Shown: positions 36,853-45,920, counted from the stretch's first letter. The stretch is 64,000 bases of DNA from Calothrix sp. 336/3 (GCF_000734895.2 NZ_CP011382.1:3946700-4010699), one strand, 5' to 3'. A program made the numbers and translations. The notes: generated from the sequence alone by a model not told the origin.

Positions 36853-38928
36853 CTATGGTTGGTTATCGTCAGAATATTGTGGAAGGGTGAGAGTAAAGCA
36901 GACTTTACTCAGTTCAGTATCCGGGATGGGAGTACTTTCAACAGCGATCGCCCCGTTTAAATGCTGTACCATAGACTTCACTAGAGCCAAGCCTAAGCCA
37001 GTACCAGGAGTCCATCGTCCTCTACCACGTCGGAACCTGTCAAAAATATAGGTCGCTTCTTCTTCAGATATACCACGACCGATATTCGTCACCTGAATCA
37101 CGATTTTATCAACTTGCTCCTGGACTTGATGTTCAGCTTGTAACTGAACAACGGTATCAGCTTCGGAAAACTTACTAGTATTTGTGAGTAATTCCTGTAA
37201 AATCCGGTCAAAGCTTTCAATTTCAGTTTGAATGGATAGGGATTTCTCTGGCAAATCCAGGGATATTTTCAAGCCTTTATCTGCAAGCTTAGTCTCAAAG
37301 TTAGCTTGGAGTTCCTGAATTTTCGTATTTAAATCTATGGTTTCAAATTGGGGTTTTTCTTGATGGCTTTCTAATTTCTGTAAAGTCAACAAGTCATTAA
37401 TTAAATTGATTTCCTTAGTACATTCCTGTTCCAGGATATCTAAATATCTAACCTGCTTATCTGGTGTAATGTTGGGATGACGCAGGTTTCGCAGAGCCAC
37501 CCGCATATTTGTGAGAGGATAGCGCAGGCGATCGCTCATATTGCTGACGAACTCATCCTTGAGCTCATTCAACTCTTGCAATTGCTTAACGTGCTGTTGC
37601 TTAATTTCGTACAACTTGGATTGTACTTCTAAGCTCCGTTGCAGTTGAGCTGTTCTCTCATCCACTAAACTCTGTACCTGGCGCAGCGTCTGTGATTGAA
37701 TAATTGCATTGGTCATTTGGGCACAGACCATTTCGACTATATTCAATTCGGAGGCTTGCCAATGACGAGATTTCGCCTGCTGGAGAGCTAAAAAGCCTAA
37801 AACTCGACCTTGATTTTCTAAGGGAATAAAGAGGATGGCAGGTAACTCTTCTAAAGCTAAAATTGGGGCTGTAGTAAAACTTTCTTTATACTCTAGATAA
37901 TTATTAATAATTACTGGCTTGGCAGAGTCCTTAAAAGCACGTTGGCATAAACCGCACTCAGCCACCATAAAGGATTTTTCGGCTTCCGGTTTACTGACAC
38001 CAAAGCTATCCCGTGACCATTCTGCCATGACAGTTGCCTTAGCTTTAGGAATTTCCTGACGGGGACGATTACGAAATAGAGGGTCAGTATATTTTAAAAG
38101 TAATAGTAAACCTCGGTCGGCTTGGAGAGCTTCTGCTGTAGAGGCGATCGCCAACTGCAACATCTGATTTAGCTCTAAATTACTGCGACTGAGAATAGTT
38201 AACTGTCTAATTAAACTCTGGTGTTGGGCACAACTGCGTAATTCTTGTTGTTGGGAATTAATTAACTGCGCTTCCATCACTCGCGAGAAGGCGATCGCAC
38301 AAGCAGACTCTACAGATTTCAATAACTGCTTTTCCGCTTCGCTCCAATCATAGGGATGGGATTGAATTAAACTGACTACCCCATTCTTTTTACCCGCAAA
38401 GCGAGTGCGTATCGCTAAGACTGATTTGATTGGTAAGGGTAAATATTGATAACCCATAACCCAACTATTACGGGTGGTAGAAATGTCCTCAATAGTTGGT
38501 TCTGTAGCAAATTCTAAAACCGGTGCATCCAACTGCTCCCCAGCAAATCCATCATTGGGATGGGGCAAATCCATATACTCTTGCGTACACCAGTAAGCAC
38601 TGATATCTTCATTTGACAATGCTTTTAGCTGTACAGGTCTAATTCCTCCGTCATCCGTAGACAATTCATCTGGAACTGTCACCAAACAACATCCATCAAC
38701 TTGGAAAGCTGTACCCAAAACTTTGGCAATCTCTTTGAGGATTATCGCTGGAGTTACACCATCGGCAATAATCTGGTTAATTTTTTGTGCCAATTGCAAG
38801 GCTGCTTCCTGGTGCTGCATCAGCTTTCCATGTGAATGTTGTTTTCTTCGTTCTACGTCATCTGGGCTTTGTGGCGAGGGTGATACACGCTCTCTCATTC
38901 CCGGTACACTTTTGGATATTGTCCCCAT
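36853..38928 (-). CDS. GAF-domain histidine-kinase-like protein lacking the phospho-accepting His
   Basis: 691 residues from ATG 38928 (an in-frame TTG at 38943 directly follows AGGAGG, spacing unsuitable). Two GAF domains (about 45-225 and 245-410) are followed by a coiled-coil dimerisation helix. The H-box reads SNMSDRLRYPLTNMRVALRN where the family has S-H-E-L-R-x-P-L-T, so His is replaced by Asp466 (GAT, codon 37531-37533). The ATPase domain is intact in layout: N-box LLTNTSKFS, G1 NIGRG, G2 GTGLGLAL. The Asp codon sits inside a HIP1 palindrome (37528-37535). The protein may be an allosteric sensor or pseudokinase partner. The SRPBCC gene follows. Confidence 0.88.
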   Translation of the reverse strand: MGTISKSVPGMRERVSPSPQSPDDVERRKQHSHGKLMQHQEAALQLAQKINQIIADGVTPAIILKEIAKVLGTAFQVDGCCLVTVPDELSTDDGGIRPVQLKALSNEDISAYWCTQEYMDLPHPNDGFAGEQLDAPVLEFATEPTIEDISTTRNSWVMGYQYLPLPIKSVLAIRTRFAGKKNGVVSLIQSHPYDWSEAEKQLLKSVESACAIAFSRVMEAQLINSQQQELRSCAQHQSLIRQLTILSRSNLELNQMLQLAIASTAEALQADRGLLLLLKYTDPLFRNRPRQEIPKAKATVMAEWSRDSFGVSKPEAEKSFMVAECGLCQRAFKDSAKPVIINNYLEYKESFTTAPILALEELPAILFIPLENQGRVLGFLALQQAKSRHWQASELNIVEMVCAQMTNAIIQSQTLRQVQSLVDERTAQLQRSLEVQSKLYEIKQQHVKQLQELNELKDEFVSNMSDRLRYPLTNMRVALRNLRHPNITPDKQVRYLDILEQECTKEINLINDLLTLQKLESHQEKPQFETIDLNTKIQELQANFETKLADKGLKISLDLPEKSLSIQTEIESFDRILQELLTNTSKFSEADTVVQLQAEHQVQEQVDKIVIQVTNIGRGISEEEATYIFDRFRRGRGRWTPGTGLGLALVKSMVQHLNGAIAVESTPIPDTELSKVCFTLTLPQYSDDNQP

Positions 38929-39823
38929 TGTCTTGTAACCCAACCTCCTGGCACATCCTTCTCCCTTGACCTCGTAACACCCTGATAAATTGCAATTTTT
39001 TTAGCAAACCTTTCTCCCACCTGTTATAGCCCCTTTCTATTGCAGATGACCAAACTAATTTTGTATTAAACAAATCTCTACAAGCCTAATGGAATACCTA
39101 GGATATACCAAAATGCTGGACGTAAATCACTATTTGTGGCAAGGAATTGAGTTTATTTACCAACCGTTACCTAGAATATCTTGTCTAGACACTAGACATA
39201 AACCGTAATTTCTCTGCACTTCACACAAAAACTCCGTAAACTGTCTCCGCATTACCACTTAACTGCCAGCCTACAATGTCATATTTGTTTCAGCCATAGC
39301 CCATCTTGCTCAGGATGAATCGTCACCAAATTGAACATAGTACGAGTAAAATCACTTATTCCTGTGTATATGCACGCAATTACTATTAATTTTGAATTAA
39401 CGCCAGAGATAAGCCTTACGTCTTTTTCGCTACGGTTTACAAAATCACTATTCATCCTACACACCGCGATAAATATCATTGTGTCAAGTGATGCCTGACC
39501 CCCTGTAGTAAAGGATATCTAAGAGAAAAAGAGTAATTGAATATACTGAAACTGTCTCACAAGGTTATATATTTCTTATGTTTTGAGGCGATAGATACTT
39601 TTTTTCTTATATTTATTTTTTTTATCAATAATCACTGACAGAAAATTTTCGTTTTTGACTGATAAGTTCTTGTTGTTGCTATCGTTGAAAGCTTGGTGAT
39701 TCCTGGGGTGAGCTTTTATGCTCTTTTTATTCTATAAATTTGGTTGAACGGTCAATGATTAAAGTTGCAGCGGGATTTTTGCCCATTCAGCAGAAACCCC
39801 ACTGCATTCGGCAAAACCCAATG
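38929..39823. other. Gene-free AT-rich stretch
   Basis: About 895 bp with no convincing gene on either strand; short ORFs at 38858-39073 and 39279-39479 lack protein-like features. It contains the kinase gene promoter. No repeats or RNAs were recognised. Confidence 0.4.
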
Positions 39824-40159
39824 TTAACCAGCTAAACTCTCTACACTCAGGGGAACCATCTCGCCGTTTCTCGTTAGTCCTAACAGCATAGGTTGTTGGG
39901 GTTGAATTAATTGTCCTGTAAGTACACAGCGTTCCTCCTGTTGAGCGATGGCAGTTATGCTGGCGCGGATATCAGTCTTGGAAAATCGCGGTTTCCAATC
40001 TCCCGATTTTTGTTGAACGTAATTCCAGAGGATATCCCGAATGAGTGCCTGATATCCCTGATTGCCAGACAAATCTTTGAGTTTATCTTTGAGTTCCCGT
40101 TCCAAGCGGATGCTGGTAACTTCCATGTCGGTGGTAGCGGTGCGAGCAATAGTATGCAT
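39824..40159 (-). CDS. Ribbon-helix-helix DNA-binding regulator
   Basis: 111 residues. Residues 12-55 form a CopG/Arc-type RHH: strand VTSIRLERELKDKL then two helices (LKDLSGNQGYQALIRDILWNYVQQ). The C-terminal part (56-111) holds a cysteine in EERCVLTGQLI and is conserved in cyanobacterial relatives as I recall. AAGGAG sits eight bases before ATG 40159. It is monocistronic. The target is unknown; no toxin partner is adjacent. Confidence 0.8.
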   Translation of the reverse strand: MHTIARTATTDMEVTSIRLERELKDKLKDLSGNQGYQALIRDILWNYVQQKSGDWKPRFSKTDIRASITAIAQQEERCVLTGQLIQPQQPMLLGLTRNGEMVPLSVESLAG

Positions 40160-40245
40160 GAGTTTTTCTCCTTAGAGGTATGGACAGGATAGTAATACAA
40201 GTGTAGTATGTTTAAAAGAATGTTCAAGTAGTTAGTACTCAATAG

Positions 40246-40524
40246 GTGAAATTTTCTGTGAAATCCCTTTACCCCATTTCTGCTTCCAAACCGATCGCCA
40301 ACTTTGTCTGGAGTTGGGAATCGACTGCTTTGGGAGTGAATTATTTATTTATGGGTGATATGGGTGACAGCAGCCAAAATTCAACCTTTAGCAAAATCAA
40401 AGGATTAAATTTCGTAAATCTAGGCATTTTCCCAGAGGGTAATCATGGTTTGAGATATGCCAGCATTATTGATGTAGAGATTACAGCATCACGACAAGTA
40501 CAAAAAAGCGGGAGGTACAGATAA
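40246..40524 (+). CDS. Uncharacterised small ORF, doubtful
   Basis: 92 codons from GTG 40246, with no ribosome site at this start; a later GTG at 40338 is possible. The text is mixed (AKPIANFVWSWEST... then SKIKGLNFVNLGIFPEG) and I recognise no family. A strong terminator 48 bp beyond the stop supports some transcription across the region. Confidence 0.25.
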   Translation: MKFSVKSLYPISASKPIANFVWSWESTALGVNYLFMGDMGDSSQNSTFSKIKGLNFVNLGIFPEGNHGLRYASIIDVEITASRQVQKSGRYR

Positions 40525-40571
40525 GTGAACACTGTACCGATATAGAACCAGATAAATCTCAGGTTTAGTTT

Positions 40572-40612
40572 TACCCCCGCTTCCTAATCAGAAAAAGAAG
40601 TGGGGGTTTTTT
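40572..40612 (+). terminator. Strong rho-independent terminator
   Basis: ACCCCCGCTTC pairs with GAAGTGGGGG around a loop of about 15 bases, followed by six T. Confidence 0.8.
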
Positions 40613-40720
40613 ATGAGGAGTCAAGCTGTGACTAGCGCAATCGAAGTTCTAGAAAAATCTGTAGTGGTGTTTCCCCAAACCTGGATGTATAAGCAAACCT
40701 GGAATAGCAAGAGAGCGTGA
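40613..40720 (+). CDS. 35-residue ORF upstream of a conserved hypothetical gene
   Basis: ATG 40613 to TGA 40718-40720, ending three bases before ATG 40724. The text MRSQAVTSAIEVLEKSVVVF resembles, from memory, the first residues of cyanobacterial HNH endonucleases and may be the surviving end of one; it could also be a small leader peptide translationally coupled to the next gene. It lies directly behind a terminator. Low confidence. Confidence 0.25.
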   Translation: MRSQAVTSAIEVLEKSVVVFPQTWMYKQTWNSKRA

Positions 40721-40723
40721 GGA

Positions 40724-41110
40724 ATGCTGAAATTAACATATACCGAAAACAGCTTTTACATAGAGTGTCTGAATCAATCCCTAGAAGAGTGGGTATCACA
40801 AAGAGTGATTTTGGCATTACGTGTCAGTCAGTCTCTATTTGTTCAACCTAGCACAGCTTCCTTTTTGCTTCCTGCTGATTTACCAGGACTTGAGCAGATG
40901 AAAGCGTCTTTCTGTTGTGATGACCGAGAAATCGTATCTTTATATACTTCTGATGCGGAGTATGTAGAAGTAACTCTTTACGGTTCTTGGTTATGCAATA
41001 GTTCTGAGGATGCTAATGGTGTATTTGTGGCAAAGTTGAGCGATCGCACTGAGTTCTTCCTACACAAACTTTGGCAAGAAGCACAAGCTTGTATTAGTGC
41101 GGAATGTTAG
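40724..41110 (+). CDS. Conserved hypothetical protein of cyanobacteria
   Basis: 128 residues. It begins MLKLTYTENSFYIECLNQSL and has the central LLPADLPGLEQMKASF segment. The end (LSDRTEFFLHKLWQEAQACI) looks helical. I recall similar proteins in other filamentous cyanobacteria, but no function is assigned. No signal or membrane segment is present. A GAGAGCGTGAGGA stretch before ATG 40724 contains a ribosome site, possibly coupled to the 35-codon ORF upstream. Confidence 0.7.
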   Translation: MLKLTYTENSFYIECLNQSLEEWVSQRVILALRVSQSLFVQPSTASFLLPADLPGLEQMKASFCCDDREIVSLYTSDAEYVEVTLYGSWLCNSSEDANGVFVAKLSDRTEFFLHKLWQEAQACISAEC

Positions 41111-41224
41111 GTAATGGGGAATGGGTAATAGAGAATGTCTAGGGAATCATAAGAAATAAATTATTCTATATTCTCTAATGTCAAACAGCTTTCCCTTCCC
41201 TATTCTCCTGTCAGGGGAAAGTTC

Positions 41225-42070
41225 TCAATTTTCTAATAATTCTGGAATGGTAACAAAACGATAACCTTGGGCTTTGAGTCCACTAATTATTTGTGGTAGA
41301 GCTTGAACTGTTCTAGCTCTGTCTCCTCCCCCATCATGCATGAGTACAATCCCCCCTGGTTTTGCGTCCCTGAGAACATTTTTCACAAAAACTTGGTATT
41401 TGGCGCGGGGGTCAGTATCTGCGGATGTCTGCGACCACATAACTACAGTGTATTTCTGACTTTGAGCATAGCGGACTAAACCGTTATTGAGATATCCTCC
41501 GGGAGGACGAAACAAAAAAGTTTTCACTCCTGTAGTTTTGTATATAAGTTCAGATGTACGGTCAATCTCTTGTTTGGCTGTAGCTGTATCCATTTGTCGA
41601 TACCAGTGATGCCATGTGTGATTACCAATGGCGTGTCCTTGGGCAACTACACGTTGAGCTATTTCTGGATGAGCTTGGATGGATTTGCCTACCCAAAAGA
41701 AAGTTGCCTTGACATTGTTTTGCTGGAGAAGATGGAGAATTTGGTCTGTAGTTTTTGTCCAGGGACCATCATCGAAGGTGAGAGCAATAATTTTATCTGT
41801 ATTTTTTGATTCTAATTTATACAGTGTTTTGCCCTGATATTTTGTGCCCGCTTGAAATATGGGCTTTTTTACTACTGGGGATGGTAAAGGATTTGTCTGT
41901 TTTACAACATTACCCTGAATTTGAGATTGCTGGGGCGATCGCCCTACTTGCTCCTTTGATTGCTCTTTTTGCACAAATGTGTGACAACCTGCCATACAGA
42001 CTGTGAGAGTTATCACTACTAGATGACTAAACGCGCGGCTTTTCCCTTGCTGTAACTCCTTTTCGATCAC
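41225..42070 (-). CDS. Polysaccharide deacetylase (NodB) lipoprotein
   Basis: 281 residues from GTG 42070, which has AAGGA six bases upstream; a longer frame to 42274 has no support. Residues 10-29 form a lipoprotein signal with lipobox CMAGC. The NodB domain follows: motif 1 ALTFDDGPW, motif 2 HAIGNHTWHH, motif 3 FRPPGGYLN, motif 5 VLMHDGGG. The fold removes acetyl groups from chitin-like sugars, peptidoglycan or exopolysaccharide with a divalent metal. It is anchored in the membrane and would act in the periplasm. An exopolysaccharide cluster lies a few kb to the right, on the same strand. Confidence 0.92.
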   Translation of the reverse strand: MIEKELQQGKSRAFSHLVVITLTVCMAGCHTFVQKEQSKEQVGRSPQQSQIQGNVVKQTNPLPSPVVKKPIFQAGTKYQGKTLYKLESKNTDKIIALTFDDGPWTKTTDQILHLLQQNNVKATFFWVGKSIQAHPEIAQRVVAQGHAIGNHTWHHWYRQMDTATAKQEIDRTSELIYKTTGVKTFLFRPPGGYLNNGLVRYAQSQKYTVVMWSQTSADTDPRAKYQVFVKNVLRDAKPGGIVLMHDGGGDRARTVQALPQIISGLKAQGYRFVTIPELLEN

Positions 42071-42204
42071 ACTACCATTCCTTGTCTTAATTGAGAGGCA
42101 ATTCACTCTAGCAAAAATTTTCCGAAATATTCTTGACAGTTTTGTAGTATTTATGTAGTATTTATGTAGTGAAGCAAAAACAAGCTTCCTAGGAGGTAAA
42201 AGCG

Positions 42205-42384
42205 ATGTTCTACATCCAATTAGCGCCCAGAGAGTGGCGTAAACCCAAGAAAAATTCTGCTTCCCCAGTATCACAAGCAGAAACTAGAAAAGAAAAAACC
42301 ATAGAATTTGCGCACAAGCAAGCAGTTGAAAATATTCGTAAAACTCAGCAAGTTCACTATTTAGAGCGTCGGCTATTTTTCTAA
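42205..42384 (+). CDS. Small conserved-looking protein, 59 residues
   Basis: ATG 42205 is preceded by CTAGGAGGTAAAAGCG, a near-perfect ribosome site. The product begins MFYIQLAPREWRKPKKNSAS, is basic and mostly helical (AETRKEKTIEFAHKQAVENI) and ends RRLFF. It contains no Cys or Trp cluster and no signal. I do not recognise the family. Upstream, the 11-mer TAGTATTTATG occurs twice in tandem (42147-42168), probably part of the promoter. It is divergent from the deacetylase gene. Confidence 0.6.
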   Translation: MFYIQLAPREWRKPKKNSASPVSQAETRKEKTIEFAHKQAVENIRKTQQVHYLERRLFF

Positions 42385-42690
42385 TCGGATAATCTGTAGT
42401 TTTGTAGTGCATGGGAAAGACATTTCTGTGTGATTCGTGATGGCGATCGCTAAAGAGAAGTTCTTGAACTTTGGTTTCATGGGAAAGGTGGTGGAATCAC
42501 TGGCTAGAGATGCTGAATTTAACCAGTGTATTTGGTAATACCCATCTTTCCTTTTTTTTATTCTTAGTTATATTTCATCTCCCTTTTCTAAGACATTAGA
42601 ACACAGCTATCTTCTGTCAAACTTAAGTCGTAATGCCTAGTGTTTAAGTAATAATTAACACAAAAAATCAATACCATGGACTAATCGTGA

Positions 42691-42762
42691 GGGTGATTGG
42701 CATAGCGGTTGTGCAACTGGCTTTTAACCAGCACCACAGAGGTTCAATTTCTCTATCACCCA
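42691..42762 (+). tRNA. trnK: tRNA-Lys (anticodon TTT), divergent sequence
   Basis: 72 nt. Acceptor GGGTGAT pairs fully with ATCACCC, D arm GCAT-AGCGGTT-GTGC, anticodon arm CTGG-C-TTTTAA-CCAG with anticodon TTT, variable loop ACCAC, T arm AGAGG-TTCAATT-TCTCT. One mismatch (A27-C43) sits in the anticodon stem. The sequence is unlike the ordinary cyanobacterial tRNA-Lys as I remember it, and CCA is not encoded. It may be an accessory copy derived from a tRNA array or mobile element. Confidence 0.8.
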
Positions 42763-43235
42763 TTTCATGCAGATATCTCACTTATTTTTGGCATGAGATA
42801 TTGTGGGCAAAAGATGATTTTCTGCTGATTTTTCAGAGTGATTTGATAACCAAGATACATTTACCTGATTTTTTTACTGAGATAGCAATTACTTTGTTTT
42901 GACGTCTTTGCAATAATCTATAATATAGTCAAAGACAATTTGTGACAATTTTTTTGCAGACAATTACAGCAAATAAATCTAATATTTATTAAATTTCCAG
43001 ACAGTGCATCATTAATACTGAATACCTATTCTAGGAAGAAAGTGAAAATAGATGGAAAACTCAGGTATAGGGTAACTTATAGCACACCAATACCTTTTTT
43101 CCCATCTTCAAGATTGGTGCATCAAGCTATTAATCATTTTTATAAATCTTCTGGTCTCAAGATTTGCTCATGATGCATGATTGCTCAAAAATCATCGTCA
43201 GGTTGAGTTAGTTACTGCCGTAAATGGGGAAAATC
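42763..43235. other. Gene-free stretch upstream of the GT4 gene
   Basis: 473 bp without a supported gene. No mobile-element ends or genes remain next to the tRNA. The GT4 promoter should be here. Confidence 0.35.
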
Positions 43236-44300
43236 ATGCGAATTCTACACATCTTAAATCACGTCCAAGAGATTGGTAATGGAATAGTCAACGTTGCTGT
43301 GGATTTAGCCTGTATACAAGCAAATTCTGGTCATGATGTAGCGGTGATTTCCGGTGGAGGAGAATATGAAAGTTTGTTCTTAGATTATGGTGTCAAACAT
43401 TATTACCTAGACCAGACAAGAAAACCAATCAACATCTTAAAAGCAGCTTGGAGTTATCGGCAAATTATCCAAGAATTCCAGCCGCACATTGTCCATGCTC
43501 ACATGATGACGGGCATTATTCTGGCAAAATATTTACAGGCTGGATACAAGTACCACATAGTATCAACAGTTCATAATGAATTTCAGAAATCCAGTATATT
43601 TATGGGATTAGCTGATACGGTAATTGCCGTGAGTCAAGCAGTTGCTGAATCTATGGCAAAACGGGGCATTGCAGAGAAGAAATTGAGAGTTGTAGTTAAT
43701 GGTACTCTTGGCAGTCCGCGTACTCGTCCTGTGCATGAGTATGAACCTGCGAATTTGTCCCATCCCGCGATCGCCACCGTGGCAGGAATGTATGAACGTA
43801 AGGGGATAGCTGAGTTAATTGCTGCCTTTGCCAATATCGCAGAACAATTTCCCCAAGCAAATTTGTATTTAGTCGGAAATGGACCCGATCGACAAAGCTT
43901 TGAAACCCAAGCACAGGCAACTTCCGTTAGCGATCGCATTCATTTTACAGGTTTCCAATCAGAACCACAGCATTATTTAGTTGGTGCCGATATTTTTGTC
44001 TTAGCATCCCACAAGGATCCGTGTCCTTTGGTACTATCAGAAGCTAGGGAGGCAAAATGCGCGATCATTGCTACCAACGTAGATGGTATTCCCCAAGCAT
44101 TAGAGTATGGTAAAGCTGGGATTTTAGTCCCACCCCAGGATAGTCCAACTTTGGCAACTGCTTTAACTGATTTATTGAATCATCCTGAGAAATTACAGGA
44201 GTGGCAAGGAAAAGCCGGAGAAAATTTAGATTGGTTGAACGTCAAGCGCGTCAATCAAGAAACTATGGCAATATACGAAGGCTTAATCGCAGAAAAATAG
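43236..44300 (+). CDS. Family 4 glycosyltransferase
   Basis: 354 residues from ATG 43236 (MRILHILNHVQEIGNG), preceded by GGGGAAAATC; the ATG at 43224 has no ribosome site. GT-B fold: an N-terminal domain with HIVHAHMMTGII and a C-terminal domain with TGFQSEP, then the E-x7-E region (VLSEAREAKCAIIATNVDG). It adds a sugar from a nucleotide donor to a lipid- or saccharide-linked acceptor in exopolysaccharide or glycolipid synthesis. The phosphoglucomutase gene follows 152 bp downstream on the same strand. Sugar specificity cannot be told. Confidence 0.9.
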   Translation: MRILHILNHVQEIGNGIVNVAVDLACIQANSGHDVAVISGGGEYESLFLDYGVKHYYLDQTRKPINILKAAWSYRQIIQEFQPHIVHAHMMTGIILAKYLQAGYKYHIVSTVHNEFQKSSIFMGLADTVIAVSQAVAESMAKRGIAEKKLRVVVNGTLGSPRTRPVHEYEPANLSHPAIATVAGMYERKGIAELIAAFANIAEQFPQANLYLVGNGPDRQSFETQAQATSVSDRIHFTGFQSEPQHYLVGADIFVLASHKDPCPLVLSEAREAKCAIIATNVDGIPQALEYGKAGILVPPQDSPTLATALTDLLNHPEKLQEWQGKAGENLDWLNVKRVNQETMAIYEGLIAEK

Positions 44301-44452
44301 AAACACAAAAGCTATTACTTATTTACTGATTATGTCTTCTGGATGATTTTCCGACTTCCAGTCACCAGTGGTAAGTTTTATACCTGGTATTTTTGTTACA
44401 TTATGCTTGTGTAAATGTTACAATCCTCAATTAAGGAAGTTGGGATACCTCG

Positions 44453-45889
44453 ATGGCAGTTGCAGCTCAATCTATTAAGTTTGGTACTGACGGTTGGCGT
44501 GGTGTAATTGGCGATGAGTTCACATTTGAACGTCTGGCTTTAGTTGCGCCAATAGCCGCAAAGGTACTATTTGATACCTATGGTGCAAAAGTAGGTAATC
44601 GTACAATAGTAGTCGGTTATGATCGCCGATTTATGGCAGAAGATTTTGCCCACAAAGTTGCTGAGGTTGTTTCTGCGGCAGGTTTTGACATTTTGTTCAG
44701 CGAAACCTTTGCACCAACTCCAGCTTTTAGCTGGGCAGCAAAGCAAGAGAATGCTTTGGGTGCGTTGGTAATTACAGCTAGTCATAATCCTGGTAAATAC
44801 TTAGGTCTCAAGGTCAAAAGTGCCTTTGGTGGTTCCGTACCTCCAGAAGTTACCAAAGAAATAGAAGCTTTGTTGGGTGAACCTGTACCCATGGCGGCAA
44901 CCCCAGGGAAAATCCAATTTTTTAATCCTTGGGGTAGTTACTGTGAAGAATTAGCCCGCAAAGTTGACCTGAGTAAGATACGTGATGCGATTGATACAGG
45001 GAAACTGACCGTATTTGTAGACGTGATGCATGGAGCAGCAGCCGGTGGGTTAGGGATGCTCCTGGGTGAAGGAGTCAGGGAAATTAACAGCGATCGCGAT
45101 CCTCTTTTTGAAGGTGGAGCCCCAGAACCCTTACCTAAATACCTTTCCCGCTTATTTTCTGTGATGAAAGTCCACCAGGAAACCAACCCTTCAGGATTAA
45201 CAGTGGGTTTAGTTTTTGATGGAGACTGCGATCGCGTTGCAGCTGTCGATAGTCAGGTAAATTTTCTCAGTTCCCAGATACTTATTCCTATCCTGATTGA
45301 TCACCTCACCCTGCGTCGTGATTTTACAGGGGAAATTGTCAAAACTGTCAGTGGTTCTGATTTAATTCCCCGTGTTGCCGCTCTGCATAATTTGTCAATT
45401 TATGAAACACCTGTGGGTTATAAATATATAGCCGATAGGATGTTAGATGCTCAAGTATTATTAGGAGGGGAAGAATCCGGTGGTATTGGTTATGGTAGCC
45501 ATATTCCTGAACGGGATGCCCTACTTTCAGCCCTATATACCCTGGAAGCAGTTGTCGAATCTGGTTTAGATTTGGGTGCATATTATGCCCAATTGCAAGC
45601 CCAAGCCAATTTTACATCTGCCTACGATCGTATTGATTTGCCCCTGGCAAGCATGGAAGTACGAGGAAAATTATTAGCACAATTACAAACCCAACCACCA
45701 GCAGAAATTGCTGGCAAAACAGTAATTGGTTGTCAAACCATAGATGGTTACAAATTCCGTCTCGCTGATCAGAGTTGGTTAATGATTCGTTTTAGTGGCA
45801 CCGAACCAGTATTACGTCTCTACTGTGAAGCTGCAACCCTGGAAGAGGTACATAAAACTTTAGCCTGGGCAAAAGATTGGGCAGAGTAA
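44453..45889 (+). CDS. Phosphoglucomutase/phosphomannomutase family protein
   Basis: 478 residues. The family motifs are in order: substrate site FGTDGWRG (7-14), catalytic phosphoserine loop TASHNP, metal loop DGDCDR, sugar-binding GGEESGG and phosphate-binding FSGTEP near the end. The enzyme interconverts sugar 1- and 6-phosphates and supplies precursors for nucleotide sugars. The clean set of motifs shows an active enzyme; whether glucose or mannose is preferred is not clear. It lies next to the polysaccharide genes, with which it may cooperate. Confidence 0.93.
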   Translation: MAVAAQSIKFGTDGWRGVIGDEFTFERLALVAPIAAKVLFDTYGAKVGNRTIVVGYDRRFMAEDFAHKVAEVVSAAGFDILFSETFAPTPAFSWAAKQENALGALVITASHNPGKYLGLKVKSAFGGSVPPEVTKEIEALLGEPVPMAATPGKIQFFNPWGSYCEELARKVDLSKIRDAIDTGKLTVFVDVMHGAAAGGLGMLLGEGVREINSDRDPLFEGGAPEPLPKYLSRLFSVMKVHQETNPSGLTVGLVFDGDCDRVAAVDSQVNFLSSQILIPILIDHLTLRRDFTGEIVKTVSGSDLIPRVAALHNLSIYETPVGYKYIADRMLDAQVLLGGEESGGIGYGSHIPERDALLSALYTLEAVVESGLDLGAYYAQLQAQANFTSAYDRIDLPLASMEVRGKLLAQLQTQPPAEIAGKTVIGCQTIDGYKFRLADQSWLMIRFSGTEPVLRLYCEAATLEEVHKTLAWAKDWAE

Positions 45890-45920
45890 AAAGTATCAAG
45901 TTGCAGATTTAAAAAACCAT

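Larger units (their letters stand above)
40160..40612. other. Region with a low-confidence ORF and a strong terminator
   Basis: Between the RHH gene and the next plus-strand gene. It holds an ORF from 40246 to 40524 and a plus-strand terminator at 40572. Whether a small RNA or protein is made here is undecided. Confidence 0.35.

Noticed and set aside
38723..39073. Overlapping short ORFs around the start of the GAF kinase-like gene
   Set aside because: They overlap the real coding sequence or lack any start signal, and show no conserved pattern.
39279..39479. 66-codon minus-strand ORF in the gap before the RHH gene
   Set aside because: No ribosome site and no recognisable features.
39824..40159. 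Toxin-antitoxin module with the RHH protein as antitoxin
   Set aside because: No toxin-like gene is adjacent on the same strand, and the gene has its own ribosome site and no overlapping partner.
42147..42168. Tandem TAGTATTTATG copies as a CRISPR or larger repeat array
   Set aside because: Only two adjacent copies with no spacers; more likely a promoter-region duplication.
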